From: an uncultured Eubacteriales bacterium
GTDB lineage: Bacteria > Bacillota_A > Clostridia > Christensenellales > Aristaeellaceae
Direction: 5' to 3'
Assembly (NCBI GenBank): GCA_902775835.1
Contig: CACYNZ010000279.1
Location: forward strand, 1-5,088
DNA: 5,088 nt
This document shows, one piece after another, positions 1-5,088 of the stretch. Numbering within the stretch: the first letter of the stretch is position 1; the number at the start of each line of letters is the position of its first letter. The notes beneath the pieces are model-generated. The model saw nothing but the letters and a program-made list of their open reading frames with translations, was not told where the DNA came from and ran no database searches. Both the position numbers and the translations under genes were made by a program.

Positions 1-567
1 TCCCGGAATATGACCGGTTACTATGCGGCAACGAAGGAAGAGGCATTGAAGCAGGTCATGGACCTGATCCCGGAGGGAAGCACCGTTACCATGGGAGGCT
101 GCATGAGTGCCCATGAGATTGGCGCGGTGGAAGCGCTGAAGGCGGGCAATTACAATTTCATCGACAGGGATGCCTGTGAGGACAAGCGAGCGGCCATGCT
201 GATGGCCTATGATGCCGATGTGTTTCTGTCCAGCTGCAACGCCATGACCGATGACGGAGTGCTGATCAATATTGACGGGAACGCAAACCGGGTTTCGGCC
301 ATTGCCCAGGGCCCGAGAAAGGTTGTCTTCATTGTCGGCATGAACAAAGTGTGCAGCGATGTGGATGCCGCCATGAAACGTGCCAGGAACGTGGCAGCGC
401 CGGCCAATGTGCAGAGATTCCATCTTCAGACGCCCTGCACCAAGACCGGCACCTGCATGAACTGCAAGTCGCCGGATACGATCTGCTGCCAGTTCCTGAT
501 TACCCGCTTTTCCAGGCATACAGGAAGAATTCATGTGATTCTGGTCAACGAAAATCTCGGATTCTGA
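1..567 (+). CDS. LUD-domain protein (LutC/YkgG-like), 5' end missing
   Basis: The reading frame is open from base 1 and ends at TGA 565-567, giving 188 visible residues. The first ATG, at 10, lies inside sequence that matches the family beyond its N-terminus and has no ribosome binding site in view, so the true start is probably upstream of the window and roughly 20-30 residues are missing. Family signatures seen: TKEEALKQVMDLIPEGSTV followed by a GG(C)MS turn, then GNYNFIDRD, and a C-terminal cysteine cluster (visible residues 146, 152, 155, 162 and 163; PC-TGTCMNC-SPD-ICC) before a closing GRIHVILVNENLGF strand. LUD proteins include the LutB/LutC lactate-oxidation proteins, but stand-alone members like this are mostly uncharacterised, and a role in lactate use is not shown here. 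The cysteines could bind a metal or cluster (inference). It is probably cotranscribed with the small membrane gene 20 bp downstream. Confidence 0.88.
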   Translation, partial: SRNMTGYYAATKEEALKQVMDLIPEGSTVTMGGCMSAHEIGAVEALKAGNYNFIDRDACEDKRAAMLMAYDADVFLSSCNAMTDDGVLINIDGNANRVSAIAQGPRKVVFIVGMNKVCSDVDAAMKRARNVAAPANVQRFHLQTPCTKTGTCMNCKSPDTICCQFLITRFSRHTGRIHVILVNENLGF

Positions 568-587
568 CAGAAAAGGACTGGTGAAAA

Positions 588-869
588 ATGGAAAAGAGGC
601 GCACCCGGATCTGGATCATTCTGGGTATCTTATTTGTGGCGGCTTTTGTGGTGCTGTTCGTTTTCTGGGAGACCCATTACGGAAACCGTCAGCTGTTTGA
701 CACGAAATACAGATTCAATTATGCCATCATCCGTCTTCCGAACGGAGAAACCGTGGAGGGGAATGTTTCCTCCTGGCTGGACTTTGACCAGTCGGATGTG
801 GTGCAGGTGACACTGGATGGGCGGACCTATCTGACGCACTATTCCAATGTATGCCTGATCAGTGACTGA
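588..869 (+). CDS. Small single-pass membrane protein, unknown function
   Basis: This encodes 93 residues. The ATG at 588 is preceded by AAAAGGA at 571-577, ten bases away, and starts 20 bp after the LUD stop, so the two genes probably share a transcript. The N-terminus MEKRRTR is basic and is followed by one hydrophobic helix at about residues 8-27, fitting an N-in membrane anchor. The remaining 65 or so residues are a small, probably beta-rich soluble part with a pattern like RLPNGETVEGNVSSW, then an acidic turn, VQVTLDGRTYLTHYSNVCLISD. I have an impression of similar short proteins in Clostridia, where this tail recurs as a conserved small domain, but I cannot name a family with confidence. 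There is no signal-peptidase site, catalytic motif or cysteine pair. It is a real gene by spacing, ribosome binding site, composition and the terminator that follows; its function is unknown. Confidence 0.82.
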   Translation: MEKRRTRIWIILGILFVAAFVVLFVFWETHYGNRQLFDTKYRFNYAIIRLPNGETVEGNVSSWLDFDQSDVVQVTLDGRTYLTHYSNVCLISD

Positions 870-914
870 GCCGGATGAGGGAATACCGGGAAACAGCATA
901 TCCATGTGTTCAGG

Positions 915-954
915 GCCAGCCTGTCCGAATATATCCGGACGGGCTGGCTTTTTT
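915..954 (+). terminator. Rho-independent terminator of the LUD/membrane-protein unit
   Basis: The arms GCCAGCCTGTCCG (915-927) and CGGACGGGCTGGC (936-948) pair over 13 bp with a single G-T wobble around an 8-base loop. Six T residues follow directly at 949-954. There is no T-run after the stem on the other strand, so it acts only for plus-strand transcripts, ending those from the gene that stops at 869. Confidence 0.9.
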
Positions 955-963
955 CTTTGGAAT

Positions 964-998
964 CTGAAACCGGTTTCAGCGGAGGAGCATGCCTCCGC
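964..998. repeat. Perfect 16-bp palindrome next to a 7-bp-stem hairpin, 3' of tetR
   Basis: CTGAAACCGGTTTCAG at 964-979 is a perfect palindrome. It abuts an inverted repeat with arms GCGGAGG (979-985) and CCTCCGC (992-998) around AGCATG. A weaker inverted repeat, GATCCG (1016-1021) and CGGATC (1033-1038), lies closer to the tetR stop. None is followed by a T-run on the minus strand, so no clear intrinsic terminator for tetR is visible. They could still stall or protect the 3' end of the tetR transcript, or be protein-binding sites. Confidence 0.5.
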
Positions 999-1060
999 AA
1001 ATGCTGCGGGGAATGGATCCGTTTCTTTTTCCCGGATCAAGGCCGCGGGTCTTTGTATGC

Positions 1061-1603
1061 TCAGCATGTACACCCGTCAGCAGAATCCTCGAACGGAAGT
1101 CTGGACAGAAGCCTGCTGCACATGTGTCCCATTTCTTCCGGAGTCTCTTTCATGCCGGTCATATACCAGTGGATGATGATCTGGGCGAGCGCGCCTTCCC
1201 AGGCGATGCGGGCATAGCTGGTCTCTTTGCTCATGAGACGCTCCGCAAGGGAAGCGCGTACGGAAAGAAGAACACGGAGGATTTCCGGATCTTCCAGGAC
1301 GGCGCGGAAAAAGCAGGCGTAGGCATCTGCGTCCGTGCGTTCATACCGGGGCAGTGCGGCCTTCAATTTTTCCGCGATGGTGTCCGACAGGCTTTCCAGC
1401 AATGCCTCCTTGGTCTTGTAATTCCGGTAAAAGGCATTGCGGGATACGCCCGCCAGTTCCACAATTTCCGCGATGGAAATCCGTTCATATTCCTTCTGTC
1501 CCATCAGCTTGAGAAGAGCGGTTTCCAGGCATTCTCGGGAGAGCTTCTGGGCTTCTTCATTGGACAGGCGCAGCATATCCCGCTTCTGCATTTCATTGAG
1601 CAT
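1061..1603 (-). CDS. TetR-family transcriptional repressor
   Basis: This encodes 180 residues. The frame stays open far upstream, antisense to ftsH, so the start was chosen from the sequence: ATG at 1603-1601 has AAAGGA (complement of 1610-1615) six bases upstream and gives a normal TetR length. After an N-terminal helix (EEAQKLSRECLETALLKLM), residues 42-62 form the DNA-binding helix-turn-helix, ISIAEIVELAGVSRNAFYRNY, followed by the usual KTKEALLESL. The rest (about 75-169) is the helical ligand-binding and dimer domain, with a WEGALAQIIIHWYMTGMKETPEEM stretch near residues 135-158 typical of one broad group of clostridial TetR proteins. The ligand cannot be told. It is transcribed away from ftsH, with a 261-bp control region between them holding overlapping promoters and a large palindrome. 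I infer that it represses both ftsH and itself. It ends CTC at the C-terminus (residues 178-180), with a cysteine at 178 and 180 of unknown significance. Confidence 0.92.
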   Translation of the reverse strand: MLNEMQKRDMLRLSNEEAQKLSRECLETALLKLMGQKEYERISIAEIVELAGVSRNAFYRNYKTKEALLESLSDTIAEKLKAALPRYERTDADAYACFFRAVLEDPEILRVLLSVRASLAERLMSKETSYARIAWEGALAQIIIHWYMTGMKETPEEMGHMCSRLLSRLPFEDSADGCTC

Positions 1604-1625
1604 GGCATTTCCTTTCTGTGGATGC

Positions 1626-1657
1626 GATGTCACAAATACATGGCAAAATGTGACATC
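1626..1657. promoter_or_regulatory. 9+9 bp inverted repeat in the tetR leader, candidate second operator
   Basis: GATGTCACA (1626-1634) and TGTGACATC (1649-1657) are perfect inverted copies separated by 14 bases. The dyad begins 22 bp upstream of the tetR start codon and ends 14 bp before the proposed ftsH -35 box. Its inner hexamer GTCACA also occurs in the centre of the 42-bp palindrome (1710-1715), which suggests the same protein may read both. In the tetR transcript it would also form a 9-bp hairpin with a 14-base loop, so an RNA role is possible. Confidence 0.55.
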
Positions 1658-1671
1658 CGGACCCAGGTATA

Positions 1672-1700
1672 TTGACATGGACTTCCGGCAGGTGTACGAT
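1672..1700 (+). promoter_or_regulatory. Probable sigma-A promoter for ftsH
   Basis: TTGACA at 1672-1677 is a perfect -35 box. Seventeen bases later comes TACGAT at 1695-1700, matching four of six -10 positions. The expected start of transcription is near 1707, giving an ftsH leader of about 158 bases. The -10 box overlaps the left end of the 42-bp palindrome, so a bound repressor would block it. Confidence 0.6.
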
Positions 1701-1737
1701 TTGCACGGCGTCACAATTGTAACGCCGTGCAAATCGT
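1696..1737. promoter_or_regulatory. Near-perfect 42-bp palindrome, probable TetR operator
   Basis: Arms ACGATTTGCACGGCGT (1696-1711) and ACGCCGTGCAAATCGT (1722-1737) are exact inverted copies. The centre CACAATTGTA is symmetric except for one C/A pair (1712/1721), so 40 of 42 positions obey the symmetry. It covers most of the ftsH -10 box and the whole tetR -10 box. TetR proteins bind as dimers to dyads, often between divergent genes, so this is the natural operator for the adjacent repressor. It is long for a single dimer site and may hold two. No T-run follows on either strand, which argues against a terminator. Confidence 0.72.
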
Positions 1738-1744
1738 CTGTCAA
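1716..1744 (-). promoter_or_regulatory. Probable sigma-A promoter for tetR
   Basis: On the minus strand TTGACA (complement of 1739-1744) is followed after exactly 17 bases by TACAAT (complement of 1716-1721): a perfect -35 box and a five-of-six -10 box. Transcription would start near 1709, leaving a tetR leader of about 106 bases. The -10 box is inside the 42-bp palindrome. This promoter faces the ftsH promoter, and the two predicted start points are only about 2 bp apart. Confidence 0.68.
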
Positions 1745-1790
1745 CAGGATGTCCGGAAACGGATCTGACCGGCAGCGGATGCGAAAGAGA

Positions 1791-1846
1791 GAATGTATGC
1801 ATATATTCCGGGCTGTGCACATCGCAGACATGGAGCGTATGCCCGG
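1791..1846 (+). promoter_or_regulatory. Inverted repeats in the ftsH leader
   Basis: GAATGTATGCATATATTC at 1791-1808 is an 18-bp palindrome with one non-symmetric pair and a perfect TATGCATA core. CCGGGC (1808-1813) can pair with GCCCGG (1841-1846) around a 27-base loop that ends just before the ftsH ribosome binding site. Either could shape the leader RNA or bind protein. Both are short enough to be chance. Confidence 0.25.
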
Positions 1847-1852
1847 TGAATA

Positions 1853-1867
1853 AGGAGGATGCCTATG
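1853..1867 (+). promoter_or_regulatory. Ribosome binding site that fixes the ftsH start
   Basis: AGGAGG at 1853-1858 is a full Shine-Dalgarno sequence. The first in-frame ATG (1859) touches it with no spacing and cannot be used well from it. The next ATG (1865) sits six bases downstream, which is ideal. The protein therefore most likely begins [10 protein letters not shown], two residues shorter than the longest frame. Confidence 0.85.
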
Positions 1868-3694
1868 CTCGACAATAAAGGGTCGAACGAAAGACCGCTG
1901 ATCTATTACATTATCATTGCGGCATCGATTATCATGCTTCTCAATGCCTTTGTCTTCCCGGCGCTCCTGCAGCGTCAGGTGATGACTGTGGGGTACAGTG
2001 ATTTCCTTGCCATGGTGGACAAGGGGCAGGTGAAGGAGGTTCAGCTGGATCAGAACAGTGAACAGATGATCTTCCTGGCCGTCGATGATGAGGGTGAGGA
2101 AATGGTCTGCAAGACGGCCGTGTTCCCGGATGACAGCCTGCGTCAGCGTCTGGAAACAGCCGGCGTGCGCTTCAGCGCCATGATTCCCACCCAGAACAAT
2201 CCGCTGCTGAGTTTCATCATCAGCTGGATTCTGCCCATTGCCATGTTCTCTGTGCTTGGGCGGGTGCTCATGAATCAGATGGGCAAGCGCATGGGCGGAT
2301 CGAATGTCATGAATTTCGGCAAGTCCAATGCCAAGATTGTGGCAGCGGATGAGACCGGCGTGACCTTTGCGGATGTGGCCGGCGAGGAGGAAGCCAAGGA
2401 CGCGCTGAAGGAAATTGTGGATTTCCTGGAGCATCCGGCCAAATATGCGGATATCGGCGCGAAGCTGCCAAAAGGCGCGCTGCTGGTAGGACCTCCAGGC
2501 ACAGGCAAAACCCTGCTGGCCAAAGCGGTGGCAGGGGAGGCCAAGGTTCCGTTCTTCTCCATTTCCGGTTCCGAGTTCGTGGAAATGTTTGTAGGCATGG
2601 GTGCCGCCAAGGTGCGGGACCTGTTCAAGCAGGCCAATGAAAAAGCTCCGTGCATTGTATTCATTGATGAAATTGACACCATCGGCAAAAAGCGTGACAG
2701 CGGGGCGGCCATAGGAGGCAATGATGAACGCGAACAGACGCTGAACCAGCTGCTTACGGAAATGGACGGCTTTGACGGGAAGAAAGGCGTGGTCATTCTG
2801 GCTGCGACCAACCGGCCGGAGTCCCTTGACCCTGCGCTTCTGCGTCCCGGACGCTTTGACCGCCGCATTCCTGTGGAACTGCCGGACCTGAACGGCCGTA
2901 CGGCCATTCTGAATGTGCATGCAAAGCGCGTGAAGCTGGCAGACGGAATCAATATGACGGAGATCGCGAGGGCGACCAGCGGTGCCTCCGGCGCAGAACT
3001 GGCCAATATCGTCAATGAAGCCGCGCTGCGGGCCGTCCGGGAAGGGCGGAGCGCCGTTTCCCAGGATGACCTGATGGAGAGCGTGGAAACGGTGATTGCC
3101 GGGTATCAGCGCAAGAACGCGGTGCTGTCTGAACAGGAGCGGCGCATTGTTTCCTATCATGAAATCGGGCATGCGCTTGTGGCGGCAAAACAGACCAACT
3201 CCGCGCCGGTCACCAAGATCACCATTGTGCCGCGTACCAGTGGCGCACTGGGATACACCATGCAGGTGGATGAAGCGGATCATAACCTGATGAGCAAGGA
3301 AGAACTGGAAAACAAGCTGGCCACCCTGACCGGTGGCCAGGCTGCGGAAAAGCTGATCTTCGGTTCCATCACCACCGGTGCCAGCAATGATATTGAAAAG
3401 GCCACCAAACTTGCCAGAGCCATGATCACCCGCTATGGCATGAGTGACGGCTTCGGTATGGTGGCCCTGGAAACGGTCAACGGCCAGTATCTCGGACAGG
3501 ATACTTCTCTGGCGTGCAGTCCCGCCTATGCGGAAAAGATCGATGATCAGGTGGTCGCCCTGGTGGGCAGTGCCCGTGCAAAAGCGGACAGGATTCTTCA
3601 GGAAAACATCGACAAGCTGCATGAGCTTGCCAAATACCTTCTGGAAAAGGAAACCATCACCGGCGAGGAATTCATGAAGATTCTCAACAGCTGA
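1865..3694 (+). CDS. ftsH: FtsH-type membrane AAA+ zinc metalloprotease, HEIGH variant
   Basis: This encodes 609 residues. FtsH forms membrane hexamers that use ATP to extract and degrade membrane and short-lived soluble proteins. Order of parts: membrane helix at about 12-31; small extracytoplasmic domain at about 33-112 starting with YSDF; second membrane helix at about 114-136; AAA+ domain with Walker A GPPGTGKT (209-216), pore loop FVGMG, Walker B IVFIDEID (264-271) and second region of homology [22 protein letters not shown] with arginine fingers R327 and R330; M41 protease domain with zinc motif HEIGH (432-436) and probable third ligand D509 in [10 protein letters not shown]. All catalytic residues are present, so it should be active. 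It differs from textbook FtsH in HEIGH for HEAGH, FVGMG for FVGVG, a divergent linker before the zinc site (AGYQRKN), and no polar C-terminal tail (E. coli FtsH has 647 residues). It may be a second, specialised paralogue; the window cannot show whether another ftsH exists. A divergent TetR gene and its palindrome suggest induced expression. Confidence 0.97.
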   Translation: MLDNKGSNERPLIYYIIIAASIIMLLNAFVFPALLQRQVMTVGYSDFLAMVDKGQVKEVQLDQNSEQMIFLAVDDEGEEMVCKTAVFPDDSLRQRLETAGVRFSAMIPTQNNPLLSFIISWILPIAMFSVLGRVLMNQMGKRMGGSNVMNFGKSNAKIVAADETGVTFADVAGEEEAKDALKEIVDFLEHPAKYADIGAKLPKGALLVGPPGTGKTLLAKAVAGEAKVPFFSISGSEFVEMFVGMGAAKVRDLFKQANEKAPCIVFIDEIDTIGKKRDSGAAIGGNDEREQTLNQLLTEMDGFDGKKGVVILAATNRPESLDPALLRPGRFDRRIPVELPDLNGRTAILNVHAKRVKLADGINMTEIARATSGASGAELANIVNEAALRAVREGRSAVSQDDLMESVETVIAGYQRKNAVLSEQERRIVSYHEIGHALVAAKQTNSAPVTKITIVPRTSGALGYTMQVDEADHNLMSKEELENKLATLTGGQAAEKLIFGSITTGASNDIEKATKLARAMITRYGMSDGFGMVALETVNGQYLGQDTSLACSPAYAEKIDDQVVALVGSARAKADRILQENIDKLHELAKYLLEKETITGEEFMKILNS

Positions 3695-3809
3695 TGTATT
3701 CTGTACGGAAACAGCCAAAGCCCGTGTTCGCGGAGGGCTTCCATAAAACAGTATTCACAGCCAAGCCGAAGAAATTGTCCTGGGACAAGTCATTAATACC
3801 CTGTAACAA

Positions 3810-3859
3810 AACAGCCGCTGGTATGATCAAGCAGACCATATCAGCGGCTGTTGTCGTTT
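3810..3859 (+). terminator. Large hairpin after ftsH, probable terminator
   Basis: AACAGCCGCTGGTATG (3810-3825) pairs with CATATCAGCGGCTGTT (3837-3852) over 16 bp with one G-T wobble around an 11-base loop. The following TTGTCGTTT is only a broken T-run, so plus-strand termination may be incomplete. On the minus strand the stem is followed by TTTTGTT, so it could also work in that direction. It lies 115 bp after the ftsH stop and before the next promoter, as expected for an ftsH terminator. Confidence 0.65.
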
Positions 3860-3892
3860 GGAGTTCCACTTTATGCAGAAGCCAAATTCTTA

Positions 3893-3922
3893 CTGACGGT
3901 AGAGAATATTATATCGTATTAA
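3893..3922 (+). promoter_or_regulatory. Candidate promoter for the XRE regulator gene
   Basis: CTGACG (3893-3898, four of six -35 positions) and TATTAA (3917-3922, four of six -10 positions) are 18 bases apart in the only AT-rich stretch of this gap. An alternative -10 box is TATTAT at 3907-3912, but no good -35 box fits it. The -10 box chosen here lies inside the 14-bp palindrome. The promoter is weak by consensus, so this is tentative. Confidence 0.35.
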
Positions 3923-3938
3923 TACGAACAGTCTGTTC
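3914..3938. promoter_or_regulatory. Two touching perfect dyads, candidate XRE operator
   Basis: TCGTATTAATACGA at 3914-3927 is a perfect 14-bp palindrome. GAACAGTCTGTTC at 3926-3938 is a perfect dyad with a single central base. Together they lie at or just downstream of the proposed -10 box and 56-80 bp before the XRE start codon. XRE-family repressors commonly bind such dyads over their own promoters, so self-regulation is the likely role (inference). The second dyad resembles a Bacillota LexA box, but its spacing is one base too long. Confidence 0.5.
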
Positions 3939-3947
3939 CTTTTCCTG

Positions 3948-3973
3948 CATTGATGGCTTACAATCATTGATGG
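3948..3973 (+). repeat. 9-bp direct repeat upstream of the XRE gene
   Basis: CATTGATGG occurs at 3948-3956 and again at 3965-3973, separated by eight bases, in the untranslated leader just before the ribosome binding site. It may be chance or a small duplication. No function is evident. Confidence 0.4.
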
Positions 3974-3993
3974 AACGCAAAGGAGGCGGGCAG

Positions 3994-5076
3994 ATGAAGA
4001 TGATGCTGGCAGAAAACATCCGTTCTTTCCGCAGGGAACGGTCTTTGACCCAGGAGCAGCTTTCTGAAGCGCTGGGAGTGACGGCAGGCGCGGTATATAA
4101 GTGGGAAGCGAAGCTGTCGATCCCGGAGCTGGAGCTGATCATTCAGATGGCAGACTTCTTTGGTATCTCCGTAGACGTACTGCTTGGTTATGAAGTAAAG
4201 GATAACCGGCTGGAAACGACGGTAAAGCGTTTGCAGGAGTACCGCCGCAGCAAGGATTGGGATGGACTTGCGGAGGCGGAAAAGGCGCTCAAGAAGTATC
4301 CGCACTCCTTTCAGATTGTCACAGAGAGCGCAGCGCTATACCGCGCGTTTGGCTTTGACAGCGGGGACAAGGCCCTGTTTCAGCGCGCACTGGAGCTTCT
4401 GGAGCAGTCCCTTATGCTGCTGGCGCAAAACGCAGACCCGCAGATCAGCGAGCAGACGATCCATGGGAGAATCGCGGACACGTATCTGGGGCTTGGCGAA
4501 ACAGACAAGGCTGTATCGCTTTGGAAAGCCCATAATGCCGGCGGACAGTACAGCCATGAGATCGGGAATATCCTGGCCCAAAATGATCACACTGCCGAAG
4601 CGCAGCGGTTTTTGTCAGAGGCGCTTATGAAGCATGTGTCCGAGCTTGTTACCACAATCAACGGCTATGCAAACGTATATGCTAGCTGTGGCGATCATGC
4701 TTCCCTGCAGGCGATCCTGGATTGGGGGACCCGGCTTCTTCTGGGGCTGCGGAAAGCAGATAAGCCGAACTACTTCGATAAAATATGCGCCGCGCTGCTC
4801 GCTGTCCTTGCCGGGTCGCAGCTGCTGGCAGGGAAGGACGAAGAGGCACGCGGCACCCTGATCAGGGCCAAGGAGCTTGCCGCATTCTTCGACGCTTCTC
4901 CCAGCTATGACGAAACCGATATCCGCTTTGTCACCCGCATTGAAGGCACCAGCGCCCATGATGACCTGGGTACGACAGCCATGGACGGTGTCTGTAAAGC
5001 CATAAGCCAGTTTGAGAATGAAGAGCTGACCGCTCTTTGGAAATCGCTCACTGAGCAGGAGGATCATCATGAATAA
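3994..5076 (+). CDS. XRE-family regulator with helical-repeat (TPR-like) C-terminal part
   Basis: This encodes 360 residues. The frame is open back to 3694, but the extra 100 codons cross the hairpin and promoter region and resemble no protein. The ATG at 3994 has AGGAGG at 3981-3986, seven bases away, and gives a classic XRE N-terminus. Residues 7-66 form the Cro/C1-type helix-turn-helix: ENIRSFRRERSLTQEQLSEA, then LGVTAGAVYKWE and LADFFGIS-like helices ending DVLLGYE. From about 70 onward the protein is alpha-helical with TPR-like pairs, for example RLQEYRRSKDWDGLAEAEKALKK and HGRIADTYLGLGETDKAVSLW (from residue 157). Proteins of this build usually control nearby genes, and the repeat part may sense a peptide or partner, but neither target nor signal can be read here. 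A perfect palindrome over its likely promoter suggests self-regulation. Its 3' end overlaps the next gene by 8 bp, so the two are probably translated together and functionally linked. Confidence 0.93.
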   Translation: MKMMLAENIRSFRRERSLTQEQLSEALGVTAGAVYKWEAKLSIPELELIIQMADFFGISVDVLLGYEVKDNRLETTVKRLQEYRRSKDWDGLAEAEKALKKYPHSFQIVTESAALYRAFGFDSGDKALFQRALELLEQSLMLLAQNADPQISEQTIHGRIADTYLGLGETDKAVSLWKAHNAGGQYSHEIGNILAQNDHTAEAQRFLSEALMKHVSELVTTINGYANVYASCGDHASLQAILDWGTRLLLGLRKADKPNYFDKICAALLAVLAGSQLLAGKDEEARGTLIRAKELAAFFDASPSYDETDIRFVTRIEGTSAHDDLGTTAMDGVCKAISQFENEELTALWKSLTEQEDHHE

Positions 5077-5088
5077 AAAAGAAATCAG
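5069..5088 (+). CDS. Start of a downstream gene, cut by the right edge
   Basis: ATG at 5069 is preceded by AGGAGG at 5057-5062 with six-base spacing, inside the end of the XRE gene. Only MNKKEI and part of a seventh codon (AG-, serine or arginine) are visible. The 8-bp overlap with the XRE stop indicates translational coupling. The opening resembles the N-terminus of DUF4317 proteins (MNKKEI-S-type), but six residues are far too few to assign a family. Confidence 0.65.

Noticed and set aside
862..1217. Short plus-strand open frames spanning the terminator and the 3' part of tetR.
   Set aside because: They cross a strong terminator, lack ribosome binding sites and are Ser/Pro/Cys-rich out-of-frame products.
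1696..1737. The 42-bp palindrome as a transcription terminator or attenuator.
   Set aside because: No T-run follows on either strand, and the predicted transcription starts lie inside the palindrome, so neither RNA would carry the full stem.
1437..1853. Plus-strand open frame of 138 codons ending just before ftsH, possibly a leader peptide or upstream gene.
   Set aside because: Most of it is antisense to tetR, it runs through both promoters and both operators, and its protein has no coherent features.
1859..1864. ATG at 1859 as the ftsH start.
   Set aside because: It abuts the AGGAGG with no spacer, while ATG 1865 has the ideal six-base gap.
1604..3718. Minus-strand open frame of about 705 codons running antisense to ftsH and continuing in frame into tetR.
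   Set aside because: Its protein is full of His, Arg and Gly runs with no recognisable domain, and it is the mirror of a highly conserved ftsH. The TetR part has its own ribosome binding site and start at 1603. The long frame is a by-product of GC-rich codon use on the other strand.
3926..3938. GAACAGTCTGTTC as a LexA (SOS) box.
   Set aside because: The Bacillota box has four bases between CGAAC and GTTCG; here there are five, and the final G is missing. It is kept only as a dyad of unknown role.
3694..3993. A 100-codon N-terminal extension of the XRE regulator beginning at the ATG that overlaps the ftsH stop (TGATG).
   Set aside because: The extension crosses the large hairpin, the promoter-like AT stretch and two palindromes, has no family resemblance, and no ribosome binding site close to 3694. 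The start at 3994 has AGGAGG and begins exactly where XRE proteins do.

Overview
The window looks like about 5 kb of chromosome from a low-oxygen, gut-type member of the Bacillota (Clostridia or Erysipelotrichia). The basis is strong AGGAGG-type ribosome binding sites, a stand-alone LUD-domain protein with a C-terminal cysteine cluster, an FtsH variant with an HEIGH zinc motif, and a helix-turn-helix regulator with a helical-repeat tail. This placement is inference from protein style; no rRNA or other marker gene is present. No tRNA, CRISPR array, insertion sequence or phage gene was found.

Layout. (1) Positions 1-869, plus strand: the 3' part of a LUD-domain (LutC/YkgG-like) gene, cut by the window's left edge, then 20 bp later a small single-pass membrane protein of 93 residues. 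A strong intrinsic terminator at 915-954 ends this unit. (2) Positions 1061-1603, minus strand: a TetR-type repressor that converges on the first unit; several short inverted repeats lie between them. (3) Positions 1604-1864: a dense control region. It holds two sigma-A-like promoters facing each other, a near-perfect 42-bp palindrome across both -10 boxes, and a second 9+9 bp dyad. (4) Positions 1865-3694, plus strand: an FtsH-type membrane AAA+ zinc protease of 609 residues with complete ATPase and zinc-site motifs. (5) Positions 3695-3993: a 299-bp gap with a large hairpin (probable ftsH terminator), then a candidate promoter overlapping a 14-bp perfect palindrome. (6) Positions 3994-5076, plus strand: an XRE-family regulator with a helical-repeat C-terminal part. 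Its last codons overlap the start of another gene at 5069 that runs off the right edge.

How the parts fit. The clearest unit is tetR-ftsH: a repressor and a membrane quality-control protease transcribed apart from a shared control region whose palindrome is well placed to let the repressor switch both genes. The XRE gene and the gene that follows it look translationally coupled and possibly self-regulated. The LUD and small membrane genes look like one transcription unit with no evident functional tie to the rest. I see no firm evidence of a wholly new system; the most distinctive element is the face-to-face promoter and palindrome arrangement controlling the protease.
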